DNA of 64,000 nt from DATBLE01 sp963734065 (GCA_963734065.1 CAVTFN010000005.1:186001-250000), one strand, 5' to 3'; numbered from the stretch's first letter, positions 20,054-28,679 are shown. Program-made: numbers and translations. The notes: generated from the letters alone by a model not told the origin.

Positions 20054-21109
20054 CTAGGTCGAGGACTGGACCTTCTTCAGGGTCTTCTCCGACGCCACCA
20101 AGACGTGCTTCGGGATCGGCACGTACCGGAGCTTCACCCCGTACTTCTGGCCGCCGGTGAGCGCCCAGAAGATGAACTTCCTGAGCGGCGCGGCGTTCGA
20201 GGTGCTTGCCGGAATGATGACGTACGTGTAGGTGCAGATCGGGTACGCCGACGGCGCCGACTTCGGCGGGTTCACGATGTGCACCTCGTTGTTCGCGCCG
20301 ATCTTGGTGATCGCCACAGACGCAGCGGTGATCGACTTGATGCCCGGAGTCGTGTACTTGCCGGCCGCATTGCGGACCGCCATGACCGGAATGTGGTTCG
20401 TAACAGCGTAGGCAATGTCCGCGTAGCCGATCGCGCCCTCGGTGTTCTTGACGACGCCTGCGACGCCGGATGAGCCTCTCCCGCCGACGCCCGTGGGAAA
20501 CGGAGGCTGTGTGGAGATCCCGACCTTGGACTTGAAGGCGGGACTGACGGCCGACAGGTAGTCGGTGAAGTTGTACGACGTCCCGGACCCGTCCGAGCGG
20601 TAGACCGGGGTTATCGTCGTGGCGGGAAGCGAGACACCCGGATTCAGCTTTGCGATTTGCGGGTCATTCCATTTCTTGACCGTGCCGAGATAGATCGCCG
20701 CCAGGACCGGCCCCGTGATCTTGAGTGGGGCACGGGCGTTCGTCTTGACATTGACCATCACCGAAGTCCCACCGAGCGCCCACGGGATCTGGAGGCATCC
20801 CTTGCACGCAGTGATCTGATCCGGGGTCAACGGCGCGTCTGAAGCACCGAAGTCGACGGTGCGATTCGTGATCGCCTGGATCCCGCCACCTGAGCCGATC
20901 GGCTGGTAGACGATGTCGACGCCGGTGAGCGACGGGTAGGCAGCTTGCCACTGAGAGACGAGTGGCTGGACGAACGTGCTGCCTGCACCCACCAGTCGAC
21001 CAGCCGAACGCTTGCTGTGGCTCGCTGCGGCCGCAGTCGCGAGGCAGCCGGCCAGCAACGCGCACGCGACCAGAATCGACGTCGTGCGCCCTGTGACACT
21101 AAACCTCAT
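20054..21109 (-). CDS. pstS: Phosphate-binding lipoprotein PstS
   Basis: High-affinity phosphate receptor of the Pst ABC importer. ATG 21109 follows GGGAGAG; the signal peptide ends in the lipobox LLAGC (Cys22). Binding-site motifs include GAGSTFVQPLVSQW, IGSGGGIQAI, VDFGASDAPLT, YRSDGSGTSYNFTDYL and EGAIGYADIAYA. 351 residues. It lies downstream of pstA on the same strand but has its own PHO box and a terminator, so it can be transcribed alone at high level. Confidence 0.93.
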   Translation of the reverse strand: MRFSVTGRTTSILVACALLAGCLATAAAASHSKRSAGRLVGAGSTFVQPLVSQWQAAYPSLTGVDIVYQPIGSGGGIQAITNRTVDFGASDAPLTPDQITACKGCLQIPWALGGTSVMVNVKTNARAPLKITGPVLAAIYLGTVKKWNDPQIAKLNPGVSLPATTITPVYRSDGSGTSYNFTDYLSAVSPAFKSKVGISTQPPFPTGVGGRGSSGVAGVVKNTEGAIGYADIAYAVTNHIPVMAVRNAAGKYTTPGIKSITAASVAITKIGANNEVHIVNPPKSAPSAYPICTYTYVIIPASTSNAAPLRKFIFWALTGGQKYGVKLRYVPIPKHVLVASEKTLKKVQSST

Positions 21110-21193
21110 CTTGAATCTCTCCCTTCCCTCGTTTTCGCCCCATCTAGGCGGGACGAGTGTGCCCCGTTCGACGAGCCGCGTGGGCTTAGCCGT

Positions 21194-21226
21194 GGTGACG
21201 TTCTGGTGACGACTTGGTGTTCGAAA
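21194..21226 (-). promoter_or_regulatory. PHO box upstream of pstS
   Basis: Units GGTGACGTTCT (21194), GGTGACGACTT (21205) and GGTGTTCG (21216) are exactly 11 bp apart, about 85 bp before the pstS ATG. This is the cleanest PHO box in the window and the best evidence that the local regulator binds such repeats. Confidence 0.75.
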
Positions 21227-21239
21227 ACGTGTTTTCGAA
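21220..21239. promoter_or_regulatory. AT-rich palindrome between pstA and pstS
   Basis: Arms TTCGAAAAC (21220-21228) and complement (21231-21239) around 2 nt. It begins one base after the pstA stop codon and overlaps the third PHO-box unit. It could be a second operator or a processing hairpin that splits the pstCA and pstS messages. Confidence 0.4.
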
Positions 21240-21240
21240 G

Positions 21241-22140
21241 CTATCTGGCCTTGAGCTTGCGCTCGTGCCGCGACAGGAGGTACCGGGCCGTCAAGCTCAA
21301 GATGAGCACGAAGATCATGAGGACGAACGCCGCCGCCCACGCCTGGTTGTTGAGGGCGGGGTCAGGCGACTCCGAGTCGAAGAGAATCAGGAGCGGTACG
21401 GCGGCCATGGCTTGGCTCGGATCGGTCGTGACCTGGTTCGGCAGAAAGATCGACGTGGTGAACAGCAGCGGCGCCGTTTCGCCGGCCGCCCTGGCGATCG
21501 CGAGCGTGGCACCGGTCAGGATCCCGCCGATCGCAGAGGGCATGACGACGAAGAGCACTGTGCGCCACTTGCTCACACCCAGGGCGAAGCTGGCGTACCT
21601 GAGCGAGTCGGGTACCAGACCCAACACCTCGATCGCCGAGCGGGCCACGACCGGAAGCATCACGATCGACAACGCCACCGAGCCCTTCCACGCGGCGTAT
21701 CCCGAACCAACGACCAGCAGCGCGTAAGCGAAGATGCCAACGACAATCGAAGGCACTCCATTCAGCACGTCGAGGGCCAGCCTGACGAAGCGCCCGACAC
21801 TGTTGGTGCCGAACTCCGCGACGTAAATAGCGATCAGGATGCCCACTGGCAATGTGATCGCTGTGGCAATCCCCACCATGATCGCCGTTCCAACGAGACC
21901 GTTTGCGATGCCGCCGCCAGTCTCCCCGAACGTCACCTGGCTCTGTGTGAAAAGGTCGAGGTTGAGCGCTTTTATCCCGCGCAGGAAGACCGAGCCCACA
22001 ACCAGGGCGAGCACACCGATCGCCAAGAACGCCGCTAAGACGGAAACCAGCTTCGCGATGCGGTTGACCCACAGTCGCCGCCGGGACCTTCCGGTGGCTC
22101 TTAGTGAGAACGGCTCGGTGCTTGCGGCTTCCACGCTCAA
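21241..22140 (-). CDS. pstA: Phosphate ABC transporter permease PstA
   Basis: 299 residues with six hydrophobic helices and the PstA cytoplasmic-loop signature ALGVSKWRTVLFVVMPSAIGGILTGATLAIARAAGETAPLLF. It begins at TTG 22140, overlapping the pstC stop by 4 bp. Forms the membrane channel with PstC. Confidence 0.93.
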   Translation of the reverse strand: MSVEAASTEPFSLRATGRSRRRLWVNRIAKLVSVLAAFLAIGVLALVVGSVFLRGIKALNLDLFTQSQVTFGETGGGIANGLVGTAIMVGIATAITLPVGILIAIYVAEFGTNSVGRFVRLALDVLNGVPSIVVGIFAYALLVVGSGYAAWKGSVALSIVMLPVVARSAIEVLGLVPDSLRYASFALGVSKWRTVLFVVMPSAIGGILTGATLAIARAAGETAPLLFTTSIFLPNQVTTDPSQAMAAVPLLILFDSESPDPALNNQAWAAAFVLMIFVLILSLTARYLLSRHERKLKAR

Positions 22141-23108
22141 ACCCGCTGTGCGATGTCGTACCGACGCACGATCAGCAGCGCGGCAAAGTTGACGACGAGT
22201 GAGATGACGAGCAGGATCACTCCGAGATAGAACAAGGACGCGACTTGCAGGTTCGATGCTGCTGCTTGGTACTGCGCTGCGATTCGACTGGCCAACGTGT
22301 CTCCCGTATCGAACAAGTTCGCGGTCAGGTGCGCCGTCGTACCGATGACCTGCGTGACGGCGATCGCTTCACCGAGCGCACGGCCGGCTCCCAAGAGAAC
22401 GGCCGAAATCAAACCACCGCGCGTGTACGACAGTACGACTCCCCTGACCATCTCCCATTGCGTCAGGCCGAGACCCAGCGCTCCTTCTTTGATGTCCGAC
22501 GGGACTTGGAGAAAGAGGTCGCGACTGATCGAAGCGGTGATCGGCACGATCATGATCGTCAGTACAAGGACCGCCGTGAACATGGTGCTGCCGGAGATCG
22601 GCCGTGTGGCAAAGAACGGCGTCCAGCCGAATGCCGAATTCAGCCACGGCCCGAACTCGTGATGCACGATCGGACCGAGCACGAGGATCCCCCAGAGCCC
22701 CAGGACGACGCTCGGGATCGCAGCGAGCATTTCGACCAGCGAGCCGACCACGCCGCGAACGCCGTTCGGCGCCAACTCGCTCAGGTAGAGCCCGATTGCG
22801 ATTGCGACCGGAGCGGCAAGAAGGACGGCAAAACCAGTCACGTAGAGCGTGGTAACCAGGAAATCGAGTGCCCCGAACTGGTTCGTGACCGCATTCCAGG
22901 TTTGATCCCAGACAAACGAGATCCCGAACGTGCTGATCGAGAGCCGCGCGCCTGCGATGACCTTGTAGATGATCAGACCAATCAGGGCCACCACGCCGAC
23001 GGCGGCCAGTGCGGAGACCCAGCGAAGGGTGAAATCTCCTATCCGGTCTACGAGCGAACGCTGCGATTCAAGCGTCTGCCGTTCGACCTCGGTCGACGGG
23101 ACGTCCAT
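22137..23108 (-). CDS. pstC: Phosphate ABC transporter permease PstC
   Basis: 323 residues: a cytoplasmic N-terminus of about 30 residues, then six helices, with the loop motif EGALGLGLTQWEMVRGVVLS and GAGRALGEAIAVTQVIG, diagnostic of PstC. Divergent from pstB across a 95-bp region containing a PHO box. Confidence 0.93.
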   Translation of the reverse strand: MDVPSTEVERQTLESQRSLVDRIGDFTLRWVSALAAVGVVALIGLIIYKVIAGARLSISTFGISFVWDQTWNAVTNQFGALDFLVTTLYVTGFAVLLAAPVAIAIGLYLSELAPNGVRGVVGSLVEMLAAIPSVVLGLWGILVLGPIVHHEFGPWLNSAFGWTPFFATRPISGSTMFTAVLVLTIMIVPITASISRDLFLQVPSDIKEGALGLGLTQWEMVRGVVLSYTRGGLISAVLLGAGRALGEAIAVTQVIGTTAHLTANLFDTGDTLASRIAAQYQAAASNLQVASLFYLGVILLVISLVVNFAALLIVRRYDIAQRV

Positions 23109-23150
23109 GCGTGCTGAGCTTTACAGGTGGACTAAGGGCCAGAGACCTCG

Positions 23151-23183
23151 TTCACCAGGTCGACACAACAACTTCACACCTAC
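23151..23183 (+). promoter_or_regulatory. PHO box in the pstC-pstB divergent region
   Basis: TTCACC at 23151 and TTCACACC at 23173 lie exactly two 11-bp turns apart, with a degenerate central unit (GACACAACAAC). Placed between the divergent pstC and pstB starts, it could serve both. Confidence 0.6.
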
Positions 23184-23203
23184 TAGACGCGAGGCGGCCG
23201 AGG

Positions 23204-24070
23204 ATGCGCGAGACTCGAAACGTGTCTACACCGACGCAGACCGCATCGATCGACATCACTAGCACCCTCAGGCGGGATGAGGCGCCCGTCGCAAAGGGTG
23301 AGGTCGTATTTGGGATCCAAGACTTGAGCGTCCACTATGGGTCGCATCTCGCGCTCGAGAGCGTCGATCTCGACATCTACAGGAACTTGGTCACGGCGAT
23401 GATCGGTCCATCGGGCTGCGGGAAGAGCACTTTCATCCGTTGCCTGAATCGGATGAACGACCTCATCCCCGGGGTGAAGGTCGGCGGGCAGGTGCTTTAT
23501 CACGGCCACGACATCTACGGCGGAGACGTAGACCCGGTCGAGGTGCGCCGGCGGATCGGCATGGTCTTCCAGCGACCGAACCCATTCCCGAAGTCGATCT
23601 ACGACAACGTCGCCTTTGCGCCGAAGAAGCTCGGCCTCGGCGGGAACATGGACGAGCGCGTCGAGCGAGCACTGTCCGATGCCGCCCTCTGGGAGGAGGT
23701 CAAGGACAGGTTGAAGCGGAGCGCGCTCGCCCTCTCCGGCGGTCAGCAGCAGCGCCTCTGCATCGCCCGCGCGCTCGCAGTCGAGCCCGACGTGATCCTC
23801 CTCGACGAACCGGCCTCGGCGCTCGATCCGATCTCGACCGCCGCGATCGAGGACCTGATGCACGAGCTCAAGCGCGACTACACGCTGGTGATCGTCACGC
23901 ACAACATGCAGCAGGCTGCCCGGGTCGCCGACATGACCGCCTTCTTCAGCCTCGAAGTTGCGGGTAGCGACCGCCACGGCATCCTCGTCGAGTACGACGA
24001 GACCGCGAAGATCTTCACCCACCCATCCGACCGGCGAACAGAGGACTACGTCACCGGTCGATTCGGATGA
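23204..24070 (+). CDS. pstB: Phosphate ABC transporter ATPase PstB
   Basis: 288 residues from ATG 23204 (GAGGCGG about six bases upstream; GTG 23222 is an alternative). Walker A GPSGCGKSTF, Q-loop VFQRPNPFPKSIYDNV, signature LSGGQQQRLCIARAL and Walker B VILLDEPASALD are intact, with the PstB-specific THNMQQAARVAD. The stop overlaps phoU by 4 bp. A short N-terminal extension precedes the family start. Confidence 0.94.
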   Translation: MRETRNVSTPTQTASIDITSTLRRDEAPVAKGEVVFGIQDLSVHYGSHLALESVDLDIYRNLVTAMIGPSGCGKSTFIRCLNRMNDLIPGVKVGGQVLYHGHDIYGGDVDPVEVRRRIGMVFQRPNPFPKSIYDNVAFAPKKLGLGGNMDERVERALSDAALWEEVKDRLKRSALALSGGQQQRLCIARALAVEPDVILLDEPASALDPISTAAIEDLMHELKRDYTLVIVTHNMQQAARVADMTAFFSLEVAGSDRHGILVEYDETAKIFTHPSDRRTEDYVTGRFG

Positions 24071-24747
24071 GAAGCGAGTTCCAGCGGGAGCTCGACCACC
24101 TCGAGTCCCGGCTCCAGTTCGAGAGCGACCTGGTCATGCGCTCGCTCCGGGCGGTGCTCACCGCGCTCGCCGAGGCAGACGGCAACCTCGCCGACGAGGT
24201 GATCCACTTCGACGACGAGGTCGACGCCGTGCATCTCGAGATCGAGCAGGGGATCCAGAACCTGCTGGCGCGGCAGACGCCGGTCGCGGGCGACCTCCGC
24301 CTCGTCCTGGCGATCCTGCACGTGAACCTGCACCTGGAGCGGATGGCCGACTACTGCGTGACCATTGCCAAGCTGGTCAAGCTCACCGAGCACCTGCCGC
24401 AGGCGCCGAACCTGATCCAGGCCTTCGGGGAGATGGGCTCACGGACCGAGGAGATGATCCGCGTCGCAGTCGACTCGTTCGCGGCCCGCGATGTCGCTCG
24501 AGCCGAGACGCTGGTCGAGCTCGACGAGCTCATCGACCGGGCGGAGCGTCATGCTGTCGAGCAGGTGTTCGCGATCGCCGACGACGTCGATGCCCGGCGC
24601 TGGGGCCTTCGCATGCTGATCGTCTCGCGCTGCCTCGAGCGGATCGGCGACCACGCCGTCGACATCGGCGAGCAGACCGCCTACCTGGTCACGGGCGAGT
24701 TCCGCGAATACACCGACGCGGCGCGCCCGAGCCTGTCCGGGGCGTAG
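24067..24747 (+). CDS. phoU: PhoU phosphate-signalling protein, copy 1
   Basis: 226 residues, two repeated three-helix PhoU modules with metal/phosphate motifs ADEVIHFDDEVD and CLERIGDHAVDIGEQ. It damps PhoR signalling and regulates Pst. Overlaps pstB by 4 bp. The last third is nearly identical to copy 2; within it a 77-bp DNA stretch (24631-24707) differs at only two bases from 25706-25782. Confidence 0.93.
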   Translation: MRSEFQRELDHLESRLQFESDLVMRSLRAVLTALAEADGNLADEVIHFDDEVDAVHLEIEQGIQNLLARQTPVAGDLRLVLAILHVNLHLERMADYCVTIAKLVKLTEHLPQAPNLIQAFGEMGSRTEEMIRVAVDSFAARDVARAETLVELDELIDRAERHAVEQVFAIADDVDARRWGLRMLIVSRCLERIGDHAVDIGEQTAYLVTGEFREYTDAARPSLSGA

Positions 24748-24748
24748 C

Positions 24749-25111
24749 GTGAGCGAGGGACGGGCCGTCGAGACCGCCGACGCGCTCCGACGCACCCGGC
24801 TCGCGTCGGAGCGGACCTACCTCGCGTGGTGGCGCACCGGACTGACGGCGATCGCGGTCGGCGTCGGCACGGGCGGCATCGCACCCAAGCTCGCCGGCGA
24901 GCGCCACTGGGCATATGTGGCGGTCGGCATCGGCTTCGCCGCGCTCGGAGTCGCGCTGCTCGCCTACGGCCTGCGCCGCCAGCTCGAGGTCGACCGGGCC
25001 GTGAACGAAGGTGACTTCGCCCCGCCCGACACGCGCGTCCTGGCGTTCCTCACGATCGCGGCCGCCGTCCTCGGGGCCCTGACCGTGATCCTGCTCTTCT
25101 CGACGTTCTGA
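24749..25111 (+). CDS. DUF202 (YidH-type) membrane protein
   Basis: 120 residues with the DUF202 hallmark RLASERTYLAWWRTGLTAIA followed by three hydrophobic helices ending TIAAAVLGALTVILLF. It starts one base after phoU copy 1 and 21 bp before copy 2. DUF202 function is unknown; wedged between two phoU genes it may be a membrane partner for one of them. Confidence 0.85.
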   Translation: MSEGRAVETADALRRTRLASERTYLAWWRTGLTAIAVGVGTGGIAPKLAGERHWAYVAVGIGFAALGVALLAYGLRRQLEVDRAVNEGDFAPPDTRVLAFLTIAAAVLGALTVILLFSTF

Positions 25112-25132
25112 TTCGGGGTTAGCATCGACGCC

Positions 25133-25819
25133 ATGGAGAGCCGCCCGTTGCGGGTCACCTTCCACGAGGAGCTGGCCGGGCTGGAGGATGCCCTGCAGCG
25201 GGAGGGAGAGCTGATCGTCCGCTCGGTGCAGGCCGCGACACGGGCGATGGTCGAGCAGGACCTGGAGCTGGCGGACGAGGTGATCTCGTTCGACGACGAG
25301 GTCGACGGCGCGTACTTCGCGATCCAGGAAGGCGTGCAGTCGCTGCTCGCACGCCAGACTCCGGTGGCCTCGGATCTGCGGCTCGTGCTGGCGATGCTGC
25401 ATGTGAACCTCCACCTGGAGCGGATGGCCGACTACTGCGTCACGGTCGCGAAGCTGACGAAGCTGTCCGCGAGCGCGCCGTCGGACTCGCGCATCGTCGC
25501 CGCGCTCGCCGAGATGGGCGTCCGGGCCGAGGAGATGACCCGTGTGGCGCTGCGCTCGTTCCAGCACCGCGACCTGCAGCGGGCCGAAGCGCTGGTCGAT
25601 CTGGACGAGCTGATCGACCGGACGAACCGCCGCCTCTCGGGCCACGTGCTCGAGCTGAACGCGGAACACCGCGAGTGGGGCCTGCGGATGCTGGTCGTGT
25701 CGCGGTGCCTCGAGCGGATCGGCGACCACGCGGTCGACATCGGCGAGCAGACCGCCTACCTGGTCACCGGCGAGTTCCGCGAGTTCACGGACGCCTCCCA
25801 CCCGGAAGAGATCGGGTAG
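25133..25819 (+). CDS. phoU: PhoU phosphate-signalling protein, copy 2
   Basis: 228 residues with the same double module (ADEVISFDDEVDG, CLERIGDHAVDIGEQ) as copy 1. Conservation is highest in the middle (ARQTPVASDLRLVLA, LHVNLHLERMADYCVT) and at the C-terminus; the linkers and the second module's first half have diverged. A TAGCAT -10-like hexamer lies 13 bp before the ATG with no clear Shine-Dalgarno, so it may have its own leaderless promoter. Confidence 0.92.
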   Translation: MESRPLRVTFHEELAGLEDALQREGELIVRSVQAATRAMVEQDLELADEVISFDDEVDGAYFAIQEGVQSLLARQTPVASDLRLVLAMLHVNLHLERMADYCVTVAKLTKLSASAPSDSRIVAALAEMGVRAEEMTRVALRSFQHRDLQRAEALVDLDELIDRTNRRLSGHVLELNAEHREWGLRMLVVSRCLERIGDHAVDIGEQTAYLVTGEFREFTDASHPEEIG

Positions 25820-25830
25820 GCCGTCCCAAC

Positions 25831-25863
25831 GTTCACCAGCTGATCGCCTCTCGTTAACCCATC
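25831..25863 (+). promoter_or_regulatory. PHO box upstream of phoX
   Basis: GTTCACC at 25831 and GTTAACCC at 25853, two 11-bp turns apart, with a middle unit GATCGCCTCTC, 70 bp before the phosphatase start. Same layout as the pst boxes. Confidence 0.6.
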
Positions 25864-25932
25864 GTGCCGGCGCCCGCGCCTAGCCTCGGCGCCGATCGCG
25901 CCGGGCTCGCCGGCGCACGACCAGGGAGAACG

Positions 25933-27561
25933 ATGAAACTCACGCGCAGGAGAAAGCTGCTCGCGGCTGCTGCCCTGGTGCCGGCCGCCGTCGGCGTGGC
26001 GGTGGCGATCGCCGCCCCGCCCTCCACCGGCTTCGCCAACGTGCCGTCGGCGAACACCAAGTCGCAGGGCTTCGCGCCGGCCACGATGCTCTCCGCCGGA
26101 CTGGCCCAGATCGCGGTCGCGCAGGGCTCGACCAAGGCCGAGAACCCGTCGGCGGCCGTGTCCTACTACGGGTACGACAACGACACGCTGAACGCCGCCG
26201 GCGATCCGGTGATGGTCGCCTCGACCGCCACCGGCAATGCCGAGGCGCACAAGACCGAGCCGGACAAGAACGTCTATCTCTCCTTCGACCGGGGCCTGAA
26301 CGGCGCCGACCCGGGATACGACTACGGCGAGAACTTCCTCTTCCAGGGCCACGAAGGCGGCTTGCCTGGGTACATCACGCGGATCAACCTCGATGCCGAC
26401 GCAGCCCACCGCGTGACGGTGCTGGCGACGCAGGACTCGGACGGCAACCCGATCACCACGATCGACGGCGTGACCTGGGACCCGTGGGCACGGCGCCTCG
26501 TGCTCACGACCGAGAACCAGAATGCGCCCACCTACTCGGCGACGCCCGGCTACCCGTCGACGGTGGCCGACATCTCAGGCGCGCTCGGCCGCGGCGGCTA
26601 CGAGGGCATCCAGGACGACTCCGACGGCAACCTCTGGATCGTCGAGGACATCGGGGGAGCCTTCAAGGGCGCCACGAAGGCGAAGGTGCCGAACAGCTTC
26701 GTCTATCGGTACGTGCCGAGGCGGCCCGGCGACCTAGCGAACGGAAAGCTGCAGGTGCTGCAGGTCCTGAACGCTGCCAATCAGCCGATCACGCAGGCGT
26801 CGCAGACGGCGCTCTCGTCACCCGACCAGGTGGCGCTCCACACCTACGGCAGCGTCTTCAACACGAAGTGGATCACGATCCACGACACGGCCGTGGACGG
26901 GAACGCGCCGTTCAACGCGAACCTGGCCGCGAAGGCCAAGAACGGGACCCCGTTCAAGCGGCCCGAGAACGGCGCCTTCCGGCCGGACGGCCGCTTCGAC
27001 GAGTTCTACTTCGACGAGACGGGTGACACCGACGCGACCAGCCCCGAGAACGACTGCTGCGGGGGCTGGGACTCGGTCTTCAAGCTCACCCAGGCCGATC
27101 CGTCGTCGAGCACCGGCAAGCTGAGGATCTTCTACAAGGGCGATCAGGCGCACGCCGGCTTCGACAACGTCGCGTTCATGACCGGGAACCTGATCACCTT
27201 CGTCGAGGACGCCGGCGACGGGCTGCATACGGCGCGGAACGCGCTCGATTCCGGCTTTCTGCTCGACGTGACGAAGAGCTACGCCAACGGGGCGAACACG
27301 CCGGTCCGCTGGCTGGCCGAGGGACGCGATGCCTCCGCGACGCTGGATTCCGACAACGCCGGCTTCGGCAAGAACGAGGGGGACAACGAGCTGACCGGCA
27401 TCCATGTCTCGGACGGCGACCCGACGACGAAGGGGATCCTCGGCGCCAAGGTGCCGCGCCCCTTCCAGCCATCCGGCGACGAGCGCGGCTCCAACGCGTG
27501 GCGGGTCTTCTACACGCAGCAGCACGGCGACAACACGACCTGGGAGGTCGTCCGGCCCTGA
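25933..27561 (+). CDS. phoX: PhoX-like (DUF839) secreted phosphatase
   Basis: 542 residues. ATG 25933 after CAGGGAGAA; the N-terminus MKLTRRRKLLAAAALVPAAV is a signal peptide with a twin-arginine-like TRRRK, in keeping with Tat export of PhoX. The beta-propeller DUF839 region shows GENFLFQGHEGGLPGYITRI, TTIDGVTWDPWARRLVLTTE, GYEGIQDDSDGNLWIVED, GAFRPDGRFDEFYFDETGD and VRWLAEGRDASATLD, consistent with the Ca/Fe-binding phosphatases. The metal-ligand set cannot be confirmed by eye. A PHO box upstream supports phosphate-starvation control. Confidence 0.8.
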   Translation: MKLTRRRKLLAAAALVPAAVGVAVAIAAPPSTGFANVPSANTKSQGFAPATMLSAGLAQIAVAQGSTKAENPSAAVSYYGYDNDTLNAAGDPVMVASTATGNAEAHKTEPDKNVYLSFDRGLNGADPGYDYGENFLFQGHEGGLPGYITRINLDADAAHRVTVLATQDSDGNPITTIDGVTWDPWARRLVLTTENQNAPTYSATPGYPSTVADISGALGRGGYEGIQDDSDGNLWIVEDIGGAFKGATKAKVPNSFVYRYVPRRPGDLANGKLQVLQVLNAANQPITQASQTALSSPDQVALHTYGSVFNTKWITIHDTAVDGNAPFNANLAAKAKNGTPFKRPENGAFRPDGRFDEFYFDETGDTDATSPENDCCGGWDSVFKLTQADPSSSTGKLRIFYKGDQAHAGFDNVAFMTGNLITFVEDAGDGLHTARNALDSGFLLDVTKSYANGANTPVRWLAEGRDASATLDSDNAGFGKNEGDNELTGIHVSDGDPTTKGILGAKVPRPFQPSGDERGSNAWRVFYTQQHGDNTTWEVVRP

Positions 27562-27574
27562 GCCGAGGGCCGGT

Positions 27575-27600
27575 GGGGGCCCGCCGCGCGGCGGGCCCCC
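27575..27600. terminator. Terminator hairpin after phoX
   Basis: Perfect 11-bp GC stem (GGGGGCCCGCC and complement) with a GCGC loop, 13 bp past the phoX stop. Strong GC hairpin without T-run. Confidence 0.7.
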
Positions 27601-27625
27601 GGCCGCCCGGGTACCCTGCCCCGCG

Positions 27626-28642
27626 TTGACGGCGCGGCTCTCACTCGGTCTGCTCCTGGCGGCCGCGGTCTTCGCGGTCGCCGGCGCAGCGGGCAGCGCC
27701 ACTCCCGCGCCGGTCGTCCGGTTCACCTTCACGGGAGACATCGCGATGGTGGCCGGGCCTGCGGACGACTACTTCCGATCGGTGCGCAAGCAGCTCGCCG
27801 GCGATGTCGTCCTCGGCAACCTGGAAGGGACGCTGACGGAGCGGGGAACGCCCAAGTGCGGGACGGGCAGCTCCGACTGCTTCTCGTTCCACGCGCCGCC
27901 GTCGTACGCGCGCCTCCTTCGGGGAGCGGGGTTCACGGTCATGAACCTCGCCAACAACCACGCGCTCGACTACGGCGACGTCGGGCAACAGGACACCGTC
28001 GCCGCCGTCCGCGCTGCCCACCTCCTGACCACCGGCCGCCCGGGTGAGATCGCATACGCAAAGGTGCGCGGCGTGCGGATTGCGGTGCTCGGCTTCGCGC
28101 CGTACCCGTGGGCGCAGAGCCTGCTCGACCTCCCCGCGGCGGAGGCGCTCGTCCGGAAGGCCGACCGCTGGGCCGATCTCGTCGTCGTGACGATGCACGC
28201 GGGCGCGGAGGGGTCCGACCACCAGCACGTCCGGCCCGGCAACGAGTGGTTCCTCGGCGAGAACCGTGGCAACTCGATCGCCTTCGGGCATTCCGTCGTT
28301 CGCGCCGGCGCCGACCTCGTCGTCGGCAGCGGGCCGCACGTCCTGCGCGGGATGGAGTGGTACCGCGGCAGGCTGATCGCCTACTCGCTGGGCAACTTCG
28401 TCGGGTACCACACGTTGAACACGTCGGGGGTCACGGGGGTGAGCGGAATCCTGCACGTGACGCTCCGCCGTGACGGGTCGTGGAAGACGGGACGCCTGGA
28501 CGCGGTCACGATCGTCGGCAGCGGCATGCCCCGTCCCGACCCCGAGGGCGCCGCTCACGGCCTCGTCCGGACGCTGTCGCGGGACGACTTCGGCAAGCGC
28601 GCGATGCATGTCTCGGCGACGGGTTCGCTCGACGGCACTTGA
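27626..28642 (+). CDS. CapA-family secreted protein (PGA_cap)
   Basis: 338 residues from TTG 27626 with a signal peptide (LSLGLLLAAAVFAVAGAAGSA). The CapA metallophosphatase-like fold shows FTGDIAM, LGNLEGTLT, NLANNHALDYGD, VVTMHAGAEG and GSGPHVLRGMEWYRGRLIAYSLGNF. Homologues act in poly-gamma-glutamate synthesis or as uncharacterised phosphoesterases; no capB or capC is nearby. TACCCT nine bases before the TTG suggests a leaderless message. Confidence 0.8.
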   Translation: MTARLSLGLLLAAAVFAVAGAAGSATPAPVVRFTFTGDIAMVAGPADDYFRSVRKQLAGDVVLGNLEGTLTERGTPKCGTGSSDCFSFHAPPSYARLLRGAGFTVMNLANNHALDYGDVGQQDTVAAVRAAHLLTTGRPGEIAYAKVRGVRIAVLGFAPYPWAQSLLDLPAAEALVRKADRWADLVVVTMHAGAEGSDHQHVRPGNEWFLGENRGNSIAFGHSVVRAGADLVVGSGPHVLRGMEWYRGRLIAYSLGNFVGYHTLNTSGVTGVSGILHVTLRRDGSWKTGRLDAVTIVGSGMPRPDPEGAAHGLVRTLSRDDFGKRAMHVSATGSLDGT

Positions 28643-28679
28643 CATTGATCGACGGTTGTCGATATAGATAGACGTCGAT
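28639..28679 (+). promoter_or_regulatory. arsR-arsC operon promoter and operator
   Basis: TTGACA at 28639 and TATAGA at 28663 are 18 bp apart, a consensus-quality promoter for this GC-rich genome. A perfect inverted repeat ATCGAC/GTCGAT (28648-28663, 4-nt spacer) lies in the spacer, and GTCGAT recurs at 28674, so ArsR would occlude RNA polymerase. The start codon is about 10 bp past the -10, implying a very short leader. Confidence 0.7.

Noticed and set aside
21110..21340. Longer PstS starting far upstream
   Set aside because: It would place the PHO box and palindrome in coding sequence and put the signal peptide internal; ATG 21109 gives a perfect lipoprotein signal.
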